In this document: piece by piece, positions 43,739 through 53,054 of the stretch
Layout: every line of letters starts with the position of its first letter
Numbering within the stretch: position 1 is the first letter of the stretch
Source: Xanthobacter oligotrophicus
Lineage (GTDB): Bacteria; Pseudomonadota; Alphaproteobacteria; Rhizobiales; Xanthobacteraceae
DNA length: 64,000 nt
Assembly: GCF_008364685.1 (NCBI RefSeq)
Contig: NZ_VTTL01000009.1
Location: 1-64,000 of the forward strand
Reading direction: 5' to 3'
Translations under genes and position numbers: made by a program
The notes under the pieces: model-generated
Database searches by the model: none
Told to the model about the DNA's origin: nothing
What the model saw: only the letters and a program-made list of their open reading frames with translations

Positions 43739-45583
43739 CTAACTCCGCTTCTTGATGGCGTTCTTGACCGGTCGGGCGACGTCGCCCTCCTCCCAAGCCC
43801 GGAATACACCGGCCGCCCAGGGTTGATCCGAAATCTTCGGCACGATGTTCGGCTCGATCTGAACCGGCGGGCGATCGCGGAGGAAAGCCGCCAAGCGTGG
43901 ACCTTGCGCGGGGTCCGCCTCTGAGATCGCCAGGCAGGCTTCGAGGATCGGGGGCACGCCCCAGGCTTGCTCCTGCCGCGCGCGATCGAGCAGCCGGTCC
44001 ATCATCACGGTGGTTTCTGCCCGCGCGACCTTCGCCAGTCGGTCTTTCAAGGCCGCCGCCATATCGGGGTGCTCCAGAAGGCCGGCCAGGAGGTCGGCCG
44101 CCTCGGAGGACAGGCGATCCTCGGGCGTGATCAGCGGCGCATGCTCGCGGCCTACGTAAAGGGCACCTCGCAGGTCGACCTCAGCCAAGCCGGGGGGCAG
44201 CGTCAGCCATTCCAGAACGAAGGGATCATCCCAGGGCGCCTCAAGCTTCAGCTCAACTCCAGCGTTAGCCTTCGTCTCCCAATCGGCGAGGAAGGTCGGC
44301 TTGCCGGTTTCGCTGGCGCTCGCGCCGGCGATGAGCTCAGCATAGGCGTTCGGGCTTCCCAGCCGCTCGAAGAGTAGGAGCTTGGCCAGGACTGCCTCAT
44401 CCACGCCGACGCCTTGCGCCTTGGCGATGGTCATGCGGATCGCCAGCGCGTTCAGGAAGCGCTTGATAAGCCGCGGATTGCCGACGATCCCCGACGCCGT
44501 CGTCATGAGCGGCGCGAGCCGATCAGCAGTGTCGAGCTTGCCGATCAGCTCTTCCGGAAAATCGTCGTGGAGCGATTGGACGAAGGCGCGGTCGACGCGC
44601 TTGCCCTGCCAAGTCTGGCGAAGCTGCATACAAACGCCGGCCCGGATCTTCTCCTTAACGTCCTCAGTGAGCCCGCTGTTCTCGACGAACAGTAGCATCA
44701 TGTACGCTCGAACCTCTTGCGTTCCGAGAGCCGGCACGCGGATCGGCACCTGGATCAACTTGTCAAAATAGTTCGTGACCAGCAGGTCGTCCGGCACACC
44801 TTCGAAGTGTTTGCGCACCGCGTGTCTGATCATGTCATTGTCGGCCGCGATGACGAACGCCGTGTGCTTCAGGAACAGGAACAGACGGATCGCTTCGAGG
44901 GTCGAGATTGTCGTGGAAGGCAGACACCGATCTAGGTCGTCGATGAGCACCACGAGGGTAACACCGAGCTCCTCTAGCGCTTCCTCGAAGCTGTCGCGCA
45001 GAGCCTGGATCTCGCGCGGAGGTGACGTATCTGCTCTGGCCGCTAAGAGACCACCAGCGGCCTCCGCCGCTTCACCGGCCTTCTTCTTCGCTTCGTCCAG
45101 TTCGGTCTGATCGACACCGTCCAAAGCGCGTTTACCCAAGCCCCATATCCCGCCGAGGAGTCCCATGGGTGGCAACCCCAGCGCGACGGCGGCTGCGTCG
45201 CTGGCTACGAGCTTCATGCCGCGGAGCCACCGGACCCGCTTCATAATCCCGGCGACTTTGTCGACCGCAGTTTCCCGCTTCTCCGCTTCGGTCTGCAGCT
45301 TGGTTGCGATCACATCCATAAGCGCCGCGCGAGCGTCGTCATAGCCCTGGTAGAGCCAAGCGTTGAACTCGACAAAGATGAACTCTCGCTCGTCCTGCAC
45401 CCGGGGCCGCTTTGCGAGGGAGGCTTGTGTCAACTTGATCAGGGATGACTTGCCGATACCCCAGGCGCCGGATACCCCGATGGAAATTGGCCGCCCCCGT
45501 GCTTGAACGATGATCTCCGCTACGGTATCGGCGACTCCCGAAAAGTTCAGGAAATCGCGTTCTGTCTCGTTGTCAGCCCACAT
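43739..45583 (-). CDS. qatA: QatA, KAP-family P-loop ATPase
   Basis: A 614-residue KAP NTPase. The start at 45583 (MWADNETERDFLNFSGVAD) follows AAGGCGG; the longer frame to 45649 lacks support. Walker A is GVSGAWGIGKSSLIK near residue 35-49, a hydrophobic insertion (AAAVALGLPPMGLLGGIWGL) near 130-150 may insert in the membrane as in other KAP proteins, and Walker B VTLVVLIDDLDRCLP is near 205-219. It is the first gene of the operon and its likely sensor or motor. The helicase-nuclease gene ends 84 bp upstream on the same strand. Confidence 0.93.
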   Translation of the reverse strand: MWADNETERDFLNFSGVADTVAEIIVQARGRPISIGVSGAWGIGKSSLIKLTQASLAKRPRVQDEREFIFVEFNAWLYQGYDDARAALMDVIATKLQTEAEKRETAVDKVAGIMKRVRWLRGMKLVASDAAAVALGLPPMGLLGGIWGLGKRALDGVDQTELDEAKKKAGEAAEAAGGLLAARADTSPPREIQALRDSFEEALEELGVTLVVLIDDLDRCLPSTTISTLEAIRLFLFLKHTAFVIAADNDMIRHAVRKHFEGVPDDLLVTNYFDKLIQVPIRVPALGTQEVRAYMMLLFVENSGLTEDVKEKIRAGVCMQLRQTWQGKRVDRAFVQSLHDDFPEELIGKLDTADRLAPLMTTASGIVGNPRLIKRFLNALAIRMTIAKAQGVGVDEAVLAKLLLFERLGSPNAYAELIAGASASETGKPTFLADWETKANAGVELKLEAPWDDPFVLEWLTLPPGLAEVDLRGALYVGREHAPLITPEDRLSSEAADLLAGLLEHPDMAAALKDRLAKVARAETTVMMDRLLDRARQEQAWGVPPILEACLAISEADPAQGPRLAAFLRDRPPVQIEPNIVPKISDQPWAAGVFRAWEEGDVARPVKNAIKKRS

Positions 45584-45667
45584 GAGCGTCCGCCTTAATT
45601 CTTTTCGGCTCTCCGCACGCGATGGTGCAGCCGGCTGCGAGCCGACCAACTTGGCAGTTCATGGCAA

Positions 45668-48600
45668 TTAATCTAGCAGCGCTTTGATGGCGCCGACGAT
45701 GGAGCGCAGACTCGAAGAATCCAGCCCTCCGCGGTCATCTTCTTCAGAAGTAAAAAGTGACCGACCTGCGACGAAACCATTGGCTTCGTACCATGCCTTC
45801 TTCCACTCCCATCCCTTCCAGTAGTCCTCGCGCCCCATCATGCCAAGGTGCTCCCAAAGGATCAGGTCGCCGTCAGCCGTGACGAATGAGAAGTCCGGAC
45901 GAAGCCGGCCTGGCTCAACCTCGCCGTCGAGCACCCGCTCGTACTCGTACTCGACACCGGACTGAAACAGCATGTTGGCGATCACGAGCTCGGACTTGCT
46001 GCGAACCAGATGACCTTTTTCCGTACGATGGATCAGGTTCTCGGCGTATGGGACCTCGGTCTCGACGCGCCGGAGCACGCCCTGGAAAAGGTTTGTGTTC
46101 CGCCGCGCGGTCTCCGAACGCTCAGGCCGGGTGTAGTCGAAGAGGACCGAAGGATTGTCGCCCTCGATGAGCAGGACGAGCTGGCGGCGTGAACGGGTCA
46201 AGGCCGTGTAGAGAAGTTCGCGCGAGAGCGGCCGGCAGTTCTTGGGCAGCACGACGAACACCTTTTGGAACTCGCTGCCCTGCGACTTATGGACGGTGAT
46301 AGCGTATGCGAGCTCTAGCGGCCCGGAGCCGCCTGGAAAGTCGCGGCTGCTGTACCCGAATCGAAGGTTCGGACGGCCAGCGAAGACCACATTCAGCCAA
46401 GGCGCCTTGCCGTTGCCGACGAGACCGACCTCCCCATTGGCAACATAATGGTCACCAGAATCCTGCCCATCATAGGCATCGCGCCACTGGTTCGAAACCT
46501 GGATGACCTTGTCGCGAATGACGATGCTCTCGTCACCGAGGCTGACCACCCACGGCTCGGTCGCCGCCTTGAGCTCGCTCGCACGGTAGCGACGCTGCGT
46601 CCAGCGGTTCAGGTCGTGCACGCCATGTGGATGCATGCGGACAGGTGAGAGGATCTGCCACTGCTCTGAGCCGTCGGGCTGGTCAAAGGGAACCCAGCCG
46701 CGCTCGTCGATGCCGAGCGACGCATTGAAGCCAGTGACATCACCCGCTTGCGCGAGCCCAAGGTGCTTCTGGAACGCCTCGCTAAGGCGGCTCCGCAACT
46801 CATCGGGCGTATTCCAGAAGAACAGGTCGAGGTCGTTGAAAGGCCGCCCCGTCTCCAAATCGCTGAGGACCCGATCGGCATCGACGGGTTGCGTCTCCCT
46901 TGTGAACCAGGAGGCAAGCCGAAGCGTGTCCGATGCTTGGTCCGCGCCCGCGACGGCGCGGACCTCGACGGTCAGCCTCGCCAGCGCTTCGCCGAGCGGC
47001 AGGCCGGTGTCACTCTTCGCGTCCGTCGTCTGCAGATATGACGTAAGGTCAGCGAATGGACGTCCTACCCCTATCGGAGGCAGTTGGTTGGGGTCTCCGA
47101 CCAGGATGAGCCGCTGAACATGGGCGAGGTCGAGCGCCTCAAGCACCGCCGTAAGGTCGTCCATAGTGAGCATCGAGCATTCGTCGATGACCACGGTCTT
47201 CTCTTTGCGGTATTTCTCATTGCCATGGAACCGCGGACGCTGGCGGACGCGGTCATAACGTCCTAGCTCGTTCAAGAACTGCGCAACAGTCATCGCCTCG
47301 GCGTTGGCGGCCTTTCCAAGCCGGACCCGCGCCTTACCGGTCGGGGCAAGCAGCAGGATGCCGTCGCGGGCGAGCGCCCCATTGAGCAAGAGCGCGCCCA
47401 TCACCGATGTCTTGCCGGTGCCAGCGCGTCCCACGAGGGCCGTCAGGCGACGAGAGGTCACCCGGGCGAGTGCCGTGGCCTGTTCGTCGATAGCGAGCAC
47501 GTGTCGAGCGTTCTTCGGATCGAAGGCGCCGCCCGCCGCCTTGATCGCGTCCACCAGTAGCTTCTTCCAGTCGGCCAGGACTGCGGAAGCGGCCTTGCCC
47601 GCCCGCTTAGACAGCACGCTCCGCAGCTTATCCTCGCGCGCCTTCAGTTCGGTAAGCTGCAGCGCGGAGATCCCGGTTTGTTCGCCCTGCGTCGCAGGCA
47701 GGTCGATAAGTTCGACAACACCAGTCAACGCCGCCGCGTTCGTGGCAGGCCAATCCACCCCGATCAGGCAGGGGTGGGCCAGCTCGAGGGCAGCGACCTT
47801 CTCCACAGCTTCCGTAATGCTCAGCAGCGCGTCACCGTTCTCAGACGCGCGACGCAGCACGCCCACGATCGCCGCTCGCAGGCGGCGTGGGTCCGCCGCA
47901 GACTCAACGCGTGACGGGTCTGGCACCGGGTGTTTGGCGGCGATCGTCGCGTCAGGAAGGAGGCCGCGGTCGATCGTTCCGACCGAAACGGGCGTCTCTT
48001 TCGCGTCGCCAAGGTCGACCTCGCTAATCCGATAGGGGTTCGCGATGATTTCGGCGTCGGTCGTGGGAGCCGTGCTCGCCACCGCGCGCCTGGTTGGATC
48101 AAACCAGCGGCTCGCTTGCGCAGGGGTGAGTGCAAAGCGCGAGAGCAGCTTCAGAAGAACCCGACGCTCGTCCGCCAAATTGACCCAGGTGTCGCGGACC
48201 ACCTTGAGATCCGCATCGTAGGCGGGCTGCGGCGGCTTCACCTTGCCGCGCAGCAGCGCATCGATATGAGGCCATGGATCCGCATCACTCGCCAGCGAAC
48301 CCGACGCGAGCAGCTCAAGTGTCAACGCCGTGCCCAGTCGCATGCCCAGCGCCTCCAGAGTCGAGCCGAGACCCGGGAAAGCCCCTCGGTCCTTCCAGGC
48401 TAGGCCAATCTGCGTGTTGAGCCATTCCTCACGCCGTTCCCACGGTCCTTTCGCGATCCCATGGGAGCGAATCTTCCGGACCGCCTCAAGGCACCGAATC
48501 AGCGTCGAGAGTGCAATATCCGCAGGAGCCAACTCTGCGGCATAAGAGAAAACTCGCATGTGGGCCGGGTCGGCGGGGACGGCGATTTCTGCCAGAAGGT

Positions 48601-49342
48601 CTGCCCGGCGCGCGTCCTCGGCCACGTCGCCGGTCGGCTCGAGATAGTCGTGATACGGCAGTAAGAACCCGTCGAAGCCATCCGGCCGTATCGAATGTCG
48701 GAGCAGACGGTCCCACATCGGATAGGTATTCGCCCCCGCGGGAGCATCGTACTGCCTAATCGGGGCGATGGACTGGATGCGGCCGACGCCAACCACCAGC
48801 CGCGAAATCGTGTCGCCGAGCGGCTGGCCCTCCTTGCAATAGAAGAAGACGAGCGAGCGCACGGGGGTCAGGCGATCGAATACATGGTCGACGATTGCCG
48901 TCTGACGGGCGCGGCCAAACACCCAAGGGCTCGTGAATGGCGACTGCTCGTCTGGCGGCAAGGGCTTCGGCAGCTTTGCGTCGATGGCAGCTTGCTCGCT
49001 ACGCAACATCCATCCGAACGGGACAGCAAAGGCCGCAAAGGGCGGCACCTTCACGATAGTGGGCGTGAGGTGGCCGTGGGTCGCGGCCGCTTTCTTGATG
49101 GATGCGTAGGGGTGCTCGAACCGACGGGTCCACTCTGTTTCGTTCATGAAGGCGCCGGACTCGGCTTTGCACGGCGGCAGCTGGTCTGGCGTCAGCTCAT
49201 GCCAAGCCTTTCCGGCCAGAGAGCCCTCCGCGGCGTCGTCCCTTTCCTCGCGAATCCGGTCGAGCGCGACACAGAACGAATTTGAGGACGGAGCCGGACA
49301 GACCCGCCCATTCCAGCGCGAATCGTGCCACGCCACACGCAT
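45668..49342 (-). CDS. RecD-like helicase with C-terminal PD-(D/E)XK nuclease
   Basis: A 1224-residue protein. The start at 49342 gives MRVAWHDSRWNGRVC-PAPSSN with a conserved WHD-W-G-C-P-N-C pattern known at the start of this group. About 600 residues of unassigned N-terminal domain follow. Then comes a superfamily 1 helicase of RecD type: LVGRAGTGKTSVMGALL near 634, TVVIDECSMLTMDDL near 720, LVGDPNQLPPIG, and the UvrD_C_2 box AYAITVHKSQGSEFQ-K near 1020. The end (VRSKSELVIANML, LRPDFSFVTADGDLILWEHLGM, near 1115-1160) has the Glu, Asp and Glu of a PD-(D/E)XK nuclease. It directly precedes qatA by 84 bp and may be part of an enlarged Qat system or a separate defence gene. Confidence 0.88.
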   Translation of the reverse strand: MRVAWHDSRWNGRVCPAPSSNSFCVALDRIREERDDAAEGSLAGKAWHELTPDQLPPCKAESGAFMNETEWTRRFEHPYASIKKAAATHGHLTPTIVKVPPFAAFAVPFGWMLRSEQAAIDAKLPKPLPPDEQSPFTSPWVFGRARQTAIVDHVFDRLTPVRSLVFFYCKEGQPLGDTISRLVVGVGRIQSIAPIRQYDAPAGANTYPMWDRLLRHSIRPDGFDGFLLPYHDYLEPTGDVAEDARRADLLAEIAVPADPAHMRVFSYAAELAPADIALSTLIRCLEAVRKIRSHGIAKGPWERREEWLNTQIGLAWKDRGAFPGLGSTLEALGMRLGTALTLELLASGSLASDADPWPHIDALLRGKVKPPQPAYDADLKVVRDTWVNLADERRVLLKLLSRFALTPAQASRWFDPTRRAVASTAPTTDAEIIANPYRISEVDLGDAKETPVSVGTIDRGLLPDATIAAKHPVPDPSRVESAADPRRLRAAIVGVLRRASENGDALLSITEAVEKVAALELAHPCLIGVDWPATNAAALTGVVELIDLPATQGEQTGISALQLTELKAREDKLRSVLSKRAGKAASAVLADWKKLLVDAIKAAGGAFDPKNARHVLAIDEQATALARVTSRRLTALVGRAGTGKTSVMGALLLNGALARDGILLLAPTGKARVRLGKAANAEAMTVAQFLNELGRYDRVRQRPRFHGNEKYRKEKTVVIDECSMLTMDDLTAVLEALDLAHVQRLILVGDPNQLPPIGVGRPFADLTSYLQTTDAKSDTGLPLGEALARLTVEVRAVAGADQASDTLRLASWFTRETQPVDADRVLSDLETGRPFNDLDLFFWNTPDELRSRLSEAFQKHLGLAQAGDVTGFNASLGIDERGWVPFDQPDGSEQWQILSPVRMHPHGVHDLNRWTQRRYRASELKAATEPWVVSLGDESIVIRDKVIQVSNQWRDAYDGQDSGDHYVANGEVGLVGNGKAPWLNVVFAGRPNLRFGYSSRDFPGGSGPLELAYAITVHKSQGSEFQKVFVVLPKNCRPLSRELLYTALTRSRRQLVLLIEGDNPSVLFDYTRPERSETARRNTNLFQGVLRRVETEVPYAENLIHRTEKGHLVRSKSELVIANMLFQSGVEYEYERVLDGEVEPGRLRPDFSFVTADGDLILWEHLGMMGREDYWKGWEWKKAWYEANGFVAGRSLFTSEEDDRGGLDSSSLRSIVGAIKALLD

Positions 49343-49716
49343 GGTAAGATGAAACACACCCGCCCCCTCGTCACCCCGGCCCCCATCGAAGTCTTTCCAG
49401 TCTAGCAGCCCCACTTGGCTACGCGAGGTTTTCCGCGCCAGGATTTCCGGCCGCGGCTCTGCGGCCAGAATAGCCTGTGCGGGCGTGGATTCACACGGCA
49501 ACAGGGCCGTGTTGCCGGAGGCTCGGAGCCCAGTTGTAGGGCTGCCCACCACCGTGATGGATTGTAGAATATCCCGCAGTTGCACGCCTGAGGTGTACTG
49601 CCCTGATAGCAGGGTTGAGTAAGACGCAAGGCACGGGGCGGCGCTTTGGACGTCGCAACACATCACTCAGGCTGAGCGGATTGTTCACCCGCGCCTAGTA
49701 TAATCCTCTCGATTGA
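49343..49716. other. Intergenic, leader of the helicase gene
   Basis: 374 bp on the minus-strand run between the membrane-protein gene and the helicase gene. No gene supported; the helicase frame stays open through it but the product would not fit the family start. TATACT (minus strand, 49697-49702) is a possible -10 box without a clear -35. A separate promoter for helicase-qat is likely but unproven. Confidence 0.35.
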
Positions 49717-51162
49717 TTAGGGAGTGGAGAAAGACCAAATGAAGGCCGAAGCTATATCCCAAAATCGAATCATTTTCGTCGAAGTCCATCCGATTACCGA
49801 CGATAGGTCGAGTATTCCTGCCTCAACGAGCGTCGCGAGTATGAGCAGCAGAGCGACGGTTACAACCACGCGGCCCGTCCGGCGCTCGGTCAGCAGGTAG
49901 TCCTCGATGGCCCCAAAAAGTGGTGTTTCAGCAAGCTCGCGATAATCGTCGTCGTCTAGGAATGCGTAGAGCTTGGTTCGCCATTTGGCCCTGCTCTGTT
50001 CGAGCGATGCGAGGAAGCGTCGGTTGATCGACGTTGTTAGCCAGAACGACGCGATGAAATAGCTGGCGACCAATAGGTAGATCATCGAGAAGGCGAAGGA
50101 TGAGGGTACCGTCTTCGCGGCGTCGAGGCCGAAGCGGACGGCCATGACGCCAATCGCGACGGCGACGTCCCGCCATACGGCGCTCGATAGGTCGCGGGCC
50201 TGCTGAGCGAGCTTCTGGACATCGTCAGCCAGTGTCTTCCGCAGATCCGCCAAGGCCTTCAGGGTATCCTTGCTGCCGGCCCGGAGATGGGCCTTATAGA
50301 GCAGCCGGGCGGAATCCAACGACGATTCCAATTTTCCTTTCAAACCGTCAGCGAACGATCTGTTGGCGGGCCATTCCCGCGCCAGCTCGGCGGAAAGGAA
50401 GGTGTGCCGAACCTCGACGTCCGCCCCCTCAAGGTAAATCCATACCGCCGCCTGTTGTAAGGCGGCAAGAGGAACGTCGGTGCTGAACTCGCCGAGCTCA
50501 AGACGCCGTGGCGGTTGTCCTGCCAGGCTGACACGCTCTTCGTCGCCCTCCGTATAAAGTTCATTGGTAAGCGATCGGGCGATCATCGAGGCGGAAACGG
50601 CCACCCAAGCTCGCCAGGCCGGCCCACGACCATGGTCCCCGTCGACGACCCATGGCTCGATCTTGGACGGCGCCATCAAGGTAGACGATTGAGATCGGAC
50701 CTGCCGTCTCGGACTCCCGTCGCGCGGTGAGGCAGCGTCAGCGCCGGCGACAGGTGCACCCTCCCATGGCGCGACGTTGAAAGCCCGGGTCCGGAAGCGA
50801 TTGTCGTCGAAGGCGAGCCGAACCGCTGTGGTCGACGACACGAGGGCGTCGTCAAGCAGTAGCGATCGCCAGCCCTCCAGCGTGAATAGGTGAGGAGCGT
50901 TCGCGCTCGATGCGAACGTCACGGTGATACGGACCCTGTCCCCCTCGATTGCGTCACGGGGCTGAATAGGGTCGTCGGCCGGATCGATGCAGGTGAATGA
51001 CAACCAGTCTGGAGTCGTGTCGGAGACGACCTGCCAGGCGTCGAGCGCGGCGCGCGTCAGTGATCCGGACAGGCCTAGCCTACCGGGGTCTTCGCCGATG
51101 CGCAGATCGGCGGCTGAGCGGCTCGCCTCAACGGCGGCGTGAACCTGTGTCGATATCGACAT
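49717..51162 (-). CDS. Unknown protein with C-terminal membrane helices
   Basis: A 481-residue protein that I cannot place in a family. The first 340 residues are soluble, with beta-rich parts (SFTCIDPADDPIQPRDAIEGDRVRITVTF) and a long amphipathic helical stretch (residues 265-320, LKGKLESSLDSARLLYKAHL). Then two hydrophobic helices occur around 335-375 (VPSSFAFSMIYLLVASYFIASFWL) and two near 425-470 (VVVTVALLLILATLVEAGI). The ATG at 51162 is preceded by GAAGG. It overlaps the end of the NdpA-like gene by 35 bp, so the two are surely one unit. A membrane effector or anchor is a possible role, by inference only. Confidence 0.7.
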   Translation of the reverse strand: MSISTQVHAAVEASRSAADLRIGEDPGRLGLSGSLTRAALDAWQVVSDTTPDWLSFTCIDPADDPIQPRDAIEGDRVRITVTFASSANAPHLFTLEGWRSLLLDDALVSSTTAVRLAFDDNRFRTRAFNVAPWEGAPVAGADAASPRDGSPRRQVRSQSSTLMAPSKIEPWVVDGDHGRGPAWRAWVAVSASMIARSLTNELYTEGDEERVSLAGQPPRRLELGEFSTDVPLAALQQAAVWIYLEGADVEVRHTFLSAELAREWPANRSFADGLKGKLESSLDSARLLYKAHLRAGSKDTLKALADLRKTLADDVQKLAQQARDLSSAVWRDVAVAIGVMAVRFGLDAAKTVPSSFAFSMIYLLVASYFIASFWLTTSINRRFLASLEQSRAKWRTKLYAFLDDDDYRELAETPLFGAIEDYLLTERRTGRVVVTVALLLILATLVEAGILDLSSVIGWTSTKMIRFWDIASAFIWSFSTP

Positions 51163-52174
51163 CGTCAACCTTCAGGCCCGTGGTGACGATCAAGATTTCC
51201 TTACGGCCGTCCTCTCGGTCGCGGACCGTGGGTTCGTGATCCTCGTCGTAAAGAATCTGCGTGCCTTCGTCCGTCTCCAGCCGGTGCTTGCGCGGCTTCT
51301 GCACTCTCTCAGGGTTGATGTCGAAGGTTTCTTCAGAGACTCCATGCTGTTTGAGGTTCCGCGTCAGGGTCCGCCGAAGCGGTGCCTCCTCGGGAACTTG
51401 GCCGAAGATCGCGGTGAGAATCGGCTCGAAGGCCTCCGGATCGAAACGATGCCCTTGACGCATGACCTCGTAGATGCGGTTCACACCGCTGCGCCTGATC
51501 TCCTCGGGGAGCGAGGTTCGGTGCTCTTTGAAGGTGGCCTTGAACGCCTCCACCAGCTTTCCGCTCATCTCGTCCGGTGAATTCACTCGGCGCACCTGGA
51601 GGAAGCGCTCAAAATAGTCGGAAATGTGGGCTGTGTTGGAGCGATCCCGCACCATCAGATGCCCGCCTGCACTGGCACCGAGGCGAACCAACGCGATCTT
51701 CTGCATCGCCTCGGGCTTGCGGACGAACGTTTCCTGGAACCGTTCGAGCCGCGGCACCTGAGGTTCGTCGCCGCTTCTGAGGATGTACCGAACCACGTCC
51801 TCGTTGTCGTACTTGATCAGTGCGTAAATCGGAATTGCCGCCCCGACCTCAAGCTCGAAGACGAAGAACACTCCTACGCTCGTCGGCGCAGAATGTTGCT
51901 TCTGGAACTCCAACGCCAAGGCTTGGCTTTGAGCTGTGAACGCGTCGGAGTTGCCGCTGATCTCCCGCAGCATGCGCTCAGCGTCGGATCGGGGCCGGAA
52001 CTCGAACAGGTTGCCCCTCAGTGCCGATTTGACGCGATCGACGAAGAAATCAGTATGTTGAGGTGGCGCAATCTCCTCCAACAGGATCGGCTCCTCCAAC
52101 GTTTTGCCGACGACATGAAAGATCATGCGCCGAATCTGGAGCGTGGCCTTCTCTTCGTCCGTTAGAAACCCCAT
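51128..52174 (-). CDS. NdpA/YejK-like nucleoid-associated protein
   Basis: A 348-residue protein of the 37-kDa nucleoid-associated family. Family features are IRRMIFHVVG near the start, LLEEIAPPQHTDFFVDRV, SALRGNLFEF, and the strand VGVFFVFELEVGAAIPIYALIKYDNEDVV. The start at 52174 has a run of six G before it; the ATG at 52192 is a weaker choice. Housekeeping NdpA binds DNA and topoisomerase IV. This copy sits in a defence island and overlaps a membrane-protein gene, a setting in which NdpA-like proteins have been thought to sense invading DNA. That role is inference. Confidence 0.78.
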   Translation of the reverse strand: MGFLTDEEKATLQIRRMIFHVVGKTLEEPILLEEIAPPQHTDFFVDRVKSALRGNLFEFRPRSDAERMLREISGNSDAFTAQSQALALEFQKQHSAPTSVGVFFVFELEVGAAIPIYALIKYDNEDVVRYILRSGDEPQVPRLERFQETFVRKPEAMQKIALVRLGASAGGHLMVRDRSNTAHISDYFERFLQVRRVNSPDEMSGKLVEAFKATFKEHRTSLPEEIRRSGVNRIYEVMRQGHRFDPEAFEPILTAIFGQVPEEAPLRRTLTRNLKQHGVSEETFDINPERVQKPRKHRLETDEGTQILYDEDHEPTVRDREDGRKEILIVTTGLKVDDVDIDTGSRRR

Positions 52175-52417
52175 GTCCCCCCCATACCCCACTCGCCACG
52201 ATCAGACCGATAGCGCGGCTCTTCAGGCAGCTTCGGGCAAGGATTGACCGTACGCAACGCTAGGTTGGCTCAGGCGGAACCGAAGCTGTTGATTATCACA
52301 CATATGTTCTTTATATGTTCCATTCGAGCGGACCGAATGCACGTACTGACTTGATACAAGCTGGCGAAGTGCCACCTTTGCGCCCCGGCGGCGTTCGGTC
52401 GCCATAGGTGGAGACCG

Positions 52418-53054
52418 ATGTCGATAACTTCGCTGTCCTCCGAGATCTCGCGTCTGACACGCGATATCGCCGACCTCCAAAAGAAGCGCGGCGATATCGC
52501 GCGTAAGCGCAGCGACATCATGGCGAAAGTCGACAGGGCCCAGCGTGCGATGGCATCTGCCAAAGATCTCCGCAAAGCCGCCGATCAAGCAAAGGCGTTG
52601 TCGGGCCTCTTTCGCGAAGGTGGCGACGGAGGAGCCAGAATACGACTTCTTCATCTCGCATGCATCGGAAGACAAGGATGAAGTGGCACGACCACTCGCG
52701 GAGGCGCTCGGCGTGTTGGGCTGTAGTGTCTGGTACGACGAGTTGACGTTGAATGTCGGGGACAGCTTGCGACGTTCCATCGACAAGGGCATCGCCCGCT
52801 CCCGTTTCGGTGTGGTGGTGCTATCGGAAATCTTCTTCAAGAAGGATTGGACACAACGAGAGTTGGACGGGCTGACGCAACAGGAAATTGCCGGCGAGAA
52901 CCGCATCTTGCCACTCTGGCATAGGGTGACCGCCGCCGAGGTAAGGAAATTCAGCCCCTCGCTCGCCGATAAGGTCGCTCTGAGCACAGCCACGAAAACT
53001 ATCGGCGAGATTGCTAGTCTACTGGGGAGTATGAGCGGAGCCGCGACCTCGTAG
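52418..53054 (+). pseudogene. Coiled-coil/TIR-domain gene, frameshifted
   Basis: The ATG at 52418, preceded by GGTGGAG, opens a coiled-coil head (LSSEISRLTRDIADLQKKRG, then more heptads) of about 68 residues. In the next frame, from about 52615, the TIR domain follows at once: EYDFFISHASEDKDEVARPL, CSVWYDELTL, GDSLRRSIDKGIARS, VVVLSEIFFKKDWTQRELDGL with the catalytic Glu, and ILPLWHRVT. Relatives have both parts in one protein, so one base too many (or two missing) near 52615-52625 splits the gene. TIR enzymes of this type break down NAD+ on infection. Sequencing error or ribosomal shifting would restore it. Direct repeats of ATATGTTC at 52302-52309 and 52313-52320 lie upstream. Confidence 0.8.

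Noticed and set aside
49343-49666. A longer start for the helicase-nuclease
   Set aside because: The frame is open back to 49666, but the product upstream of MRVAWHD does not look like protein of this group and includes Cys- and Pro-rich junk.
52418-53054. Programmed ribosomal frameshift in the TIR gene
   Set aside because: The junction has no recognised slippery heptamer or clear stimulatory structure, so a mutation or sequence error is simpler, though not excluded.
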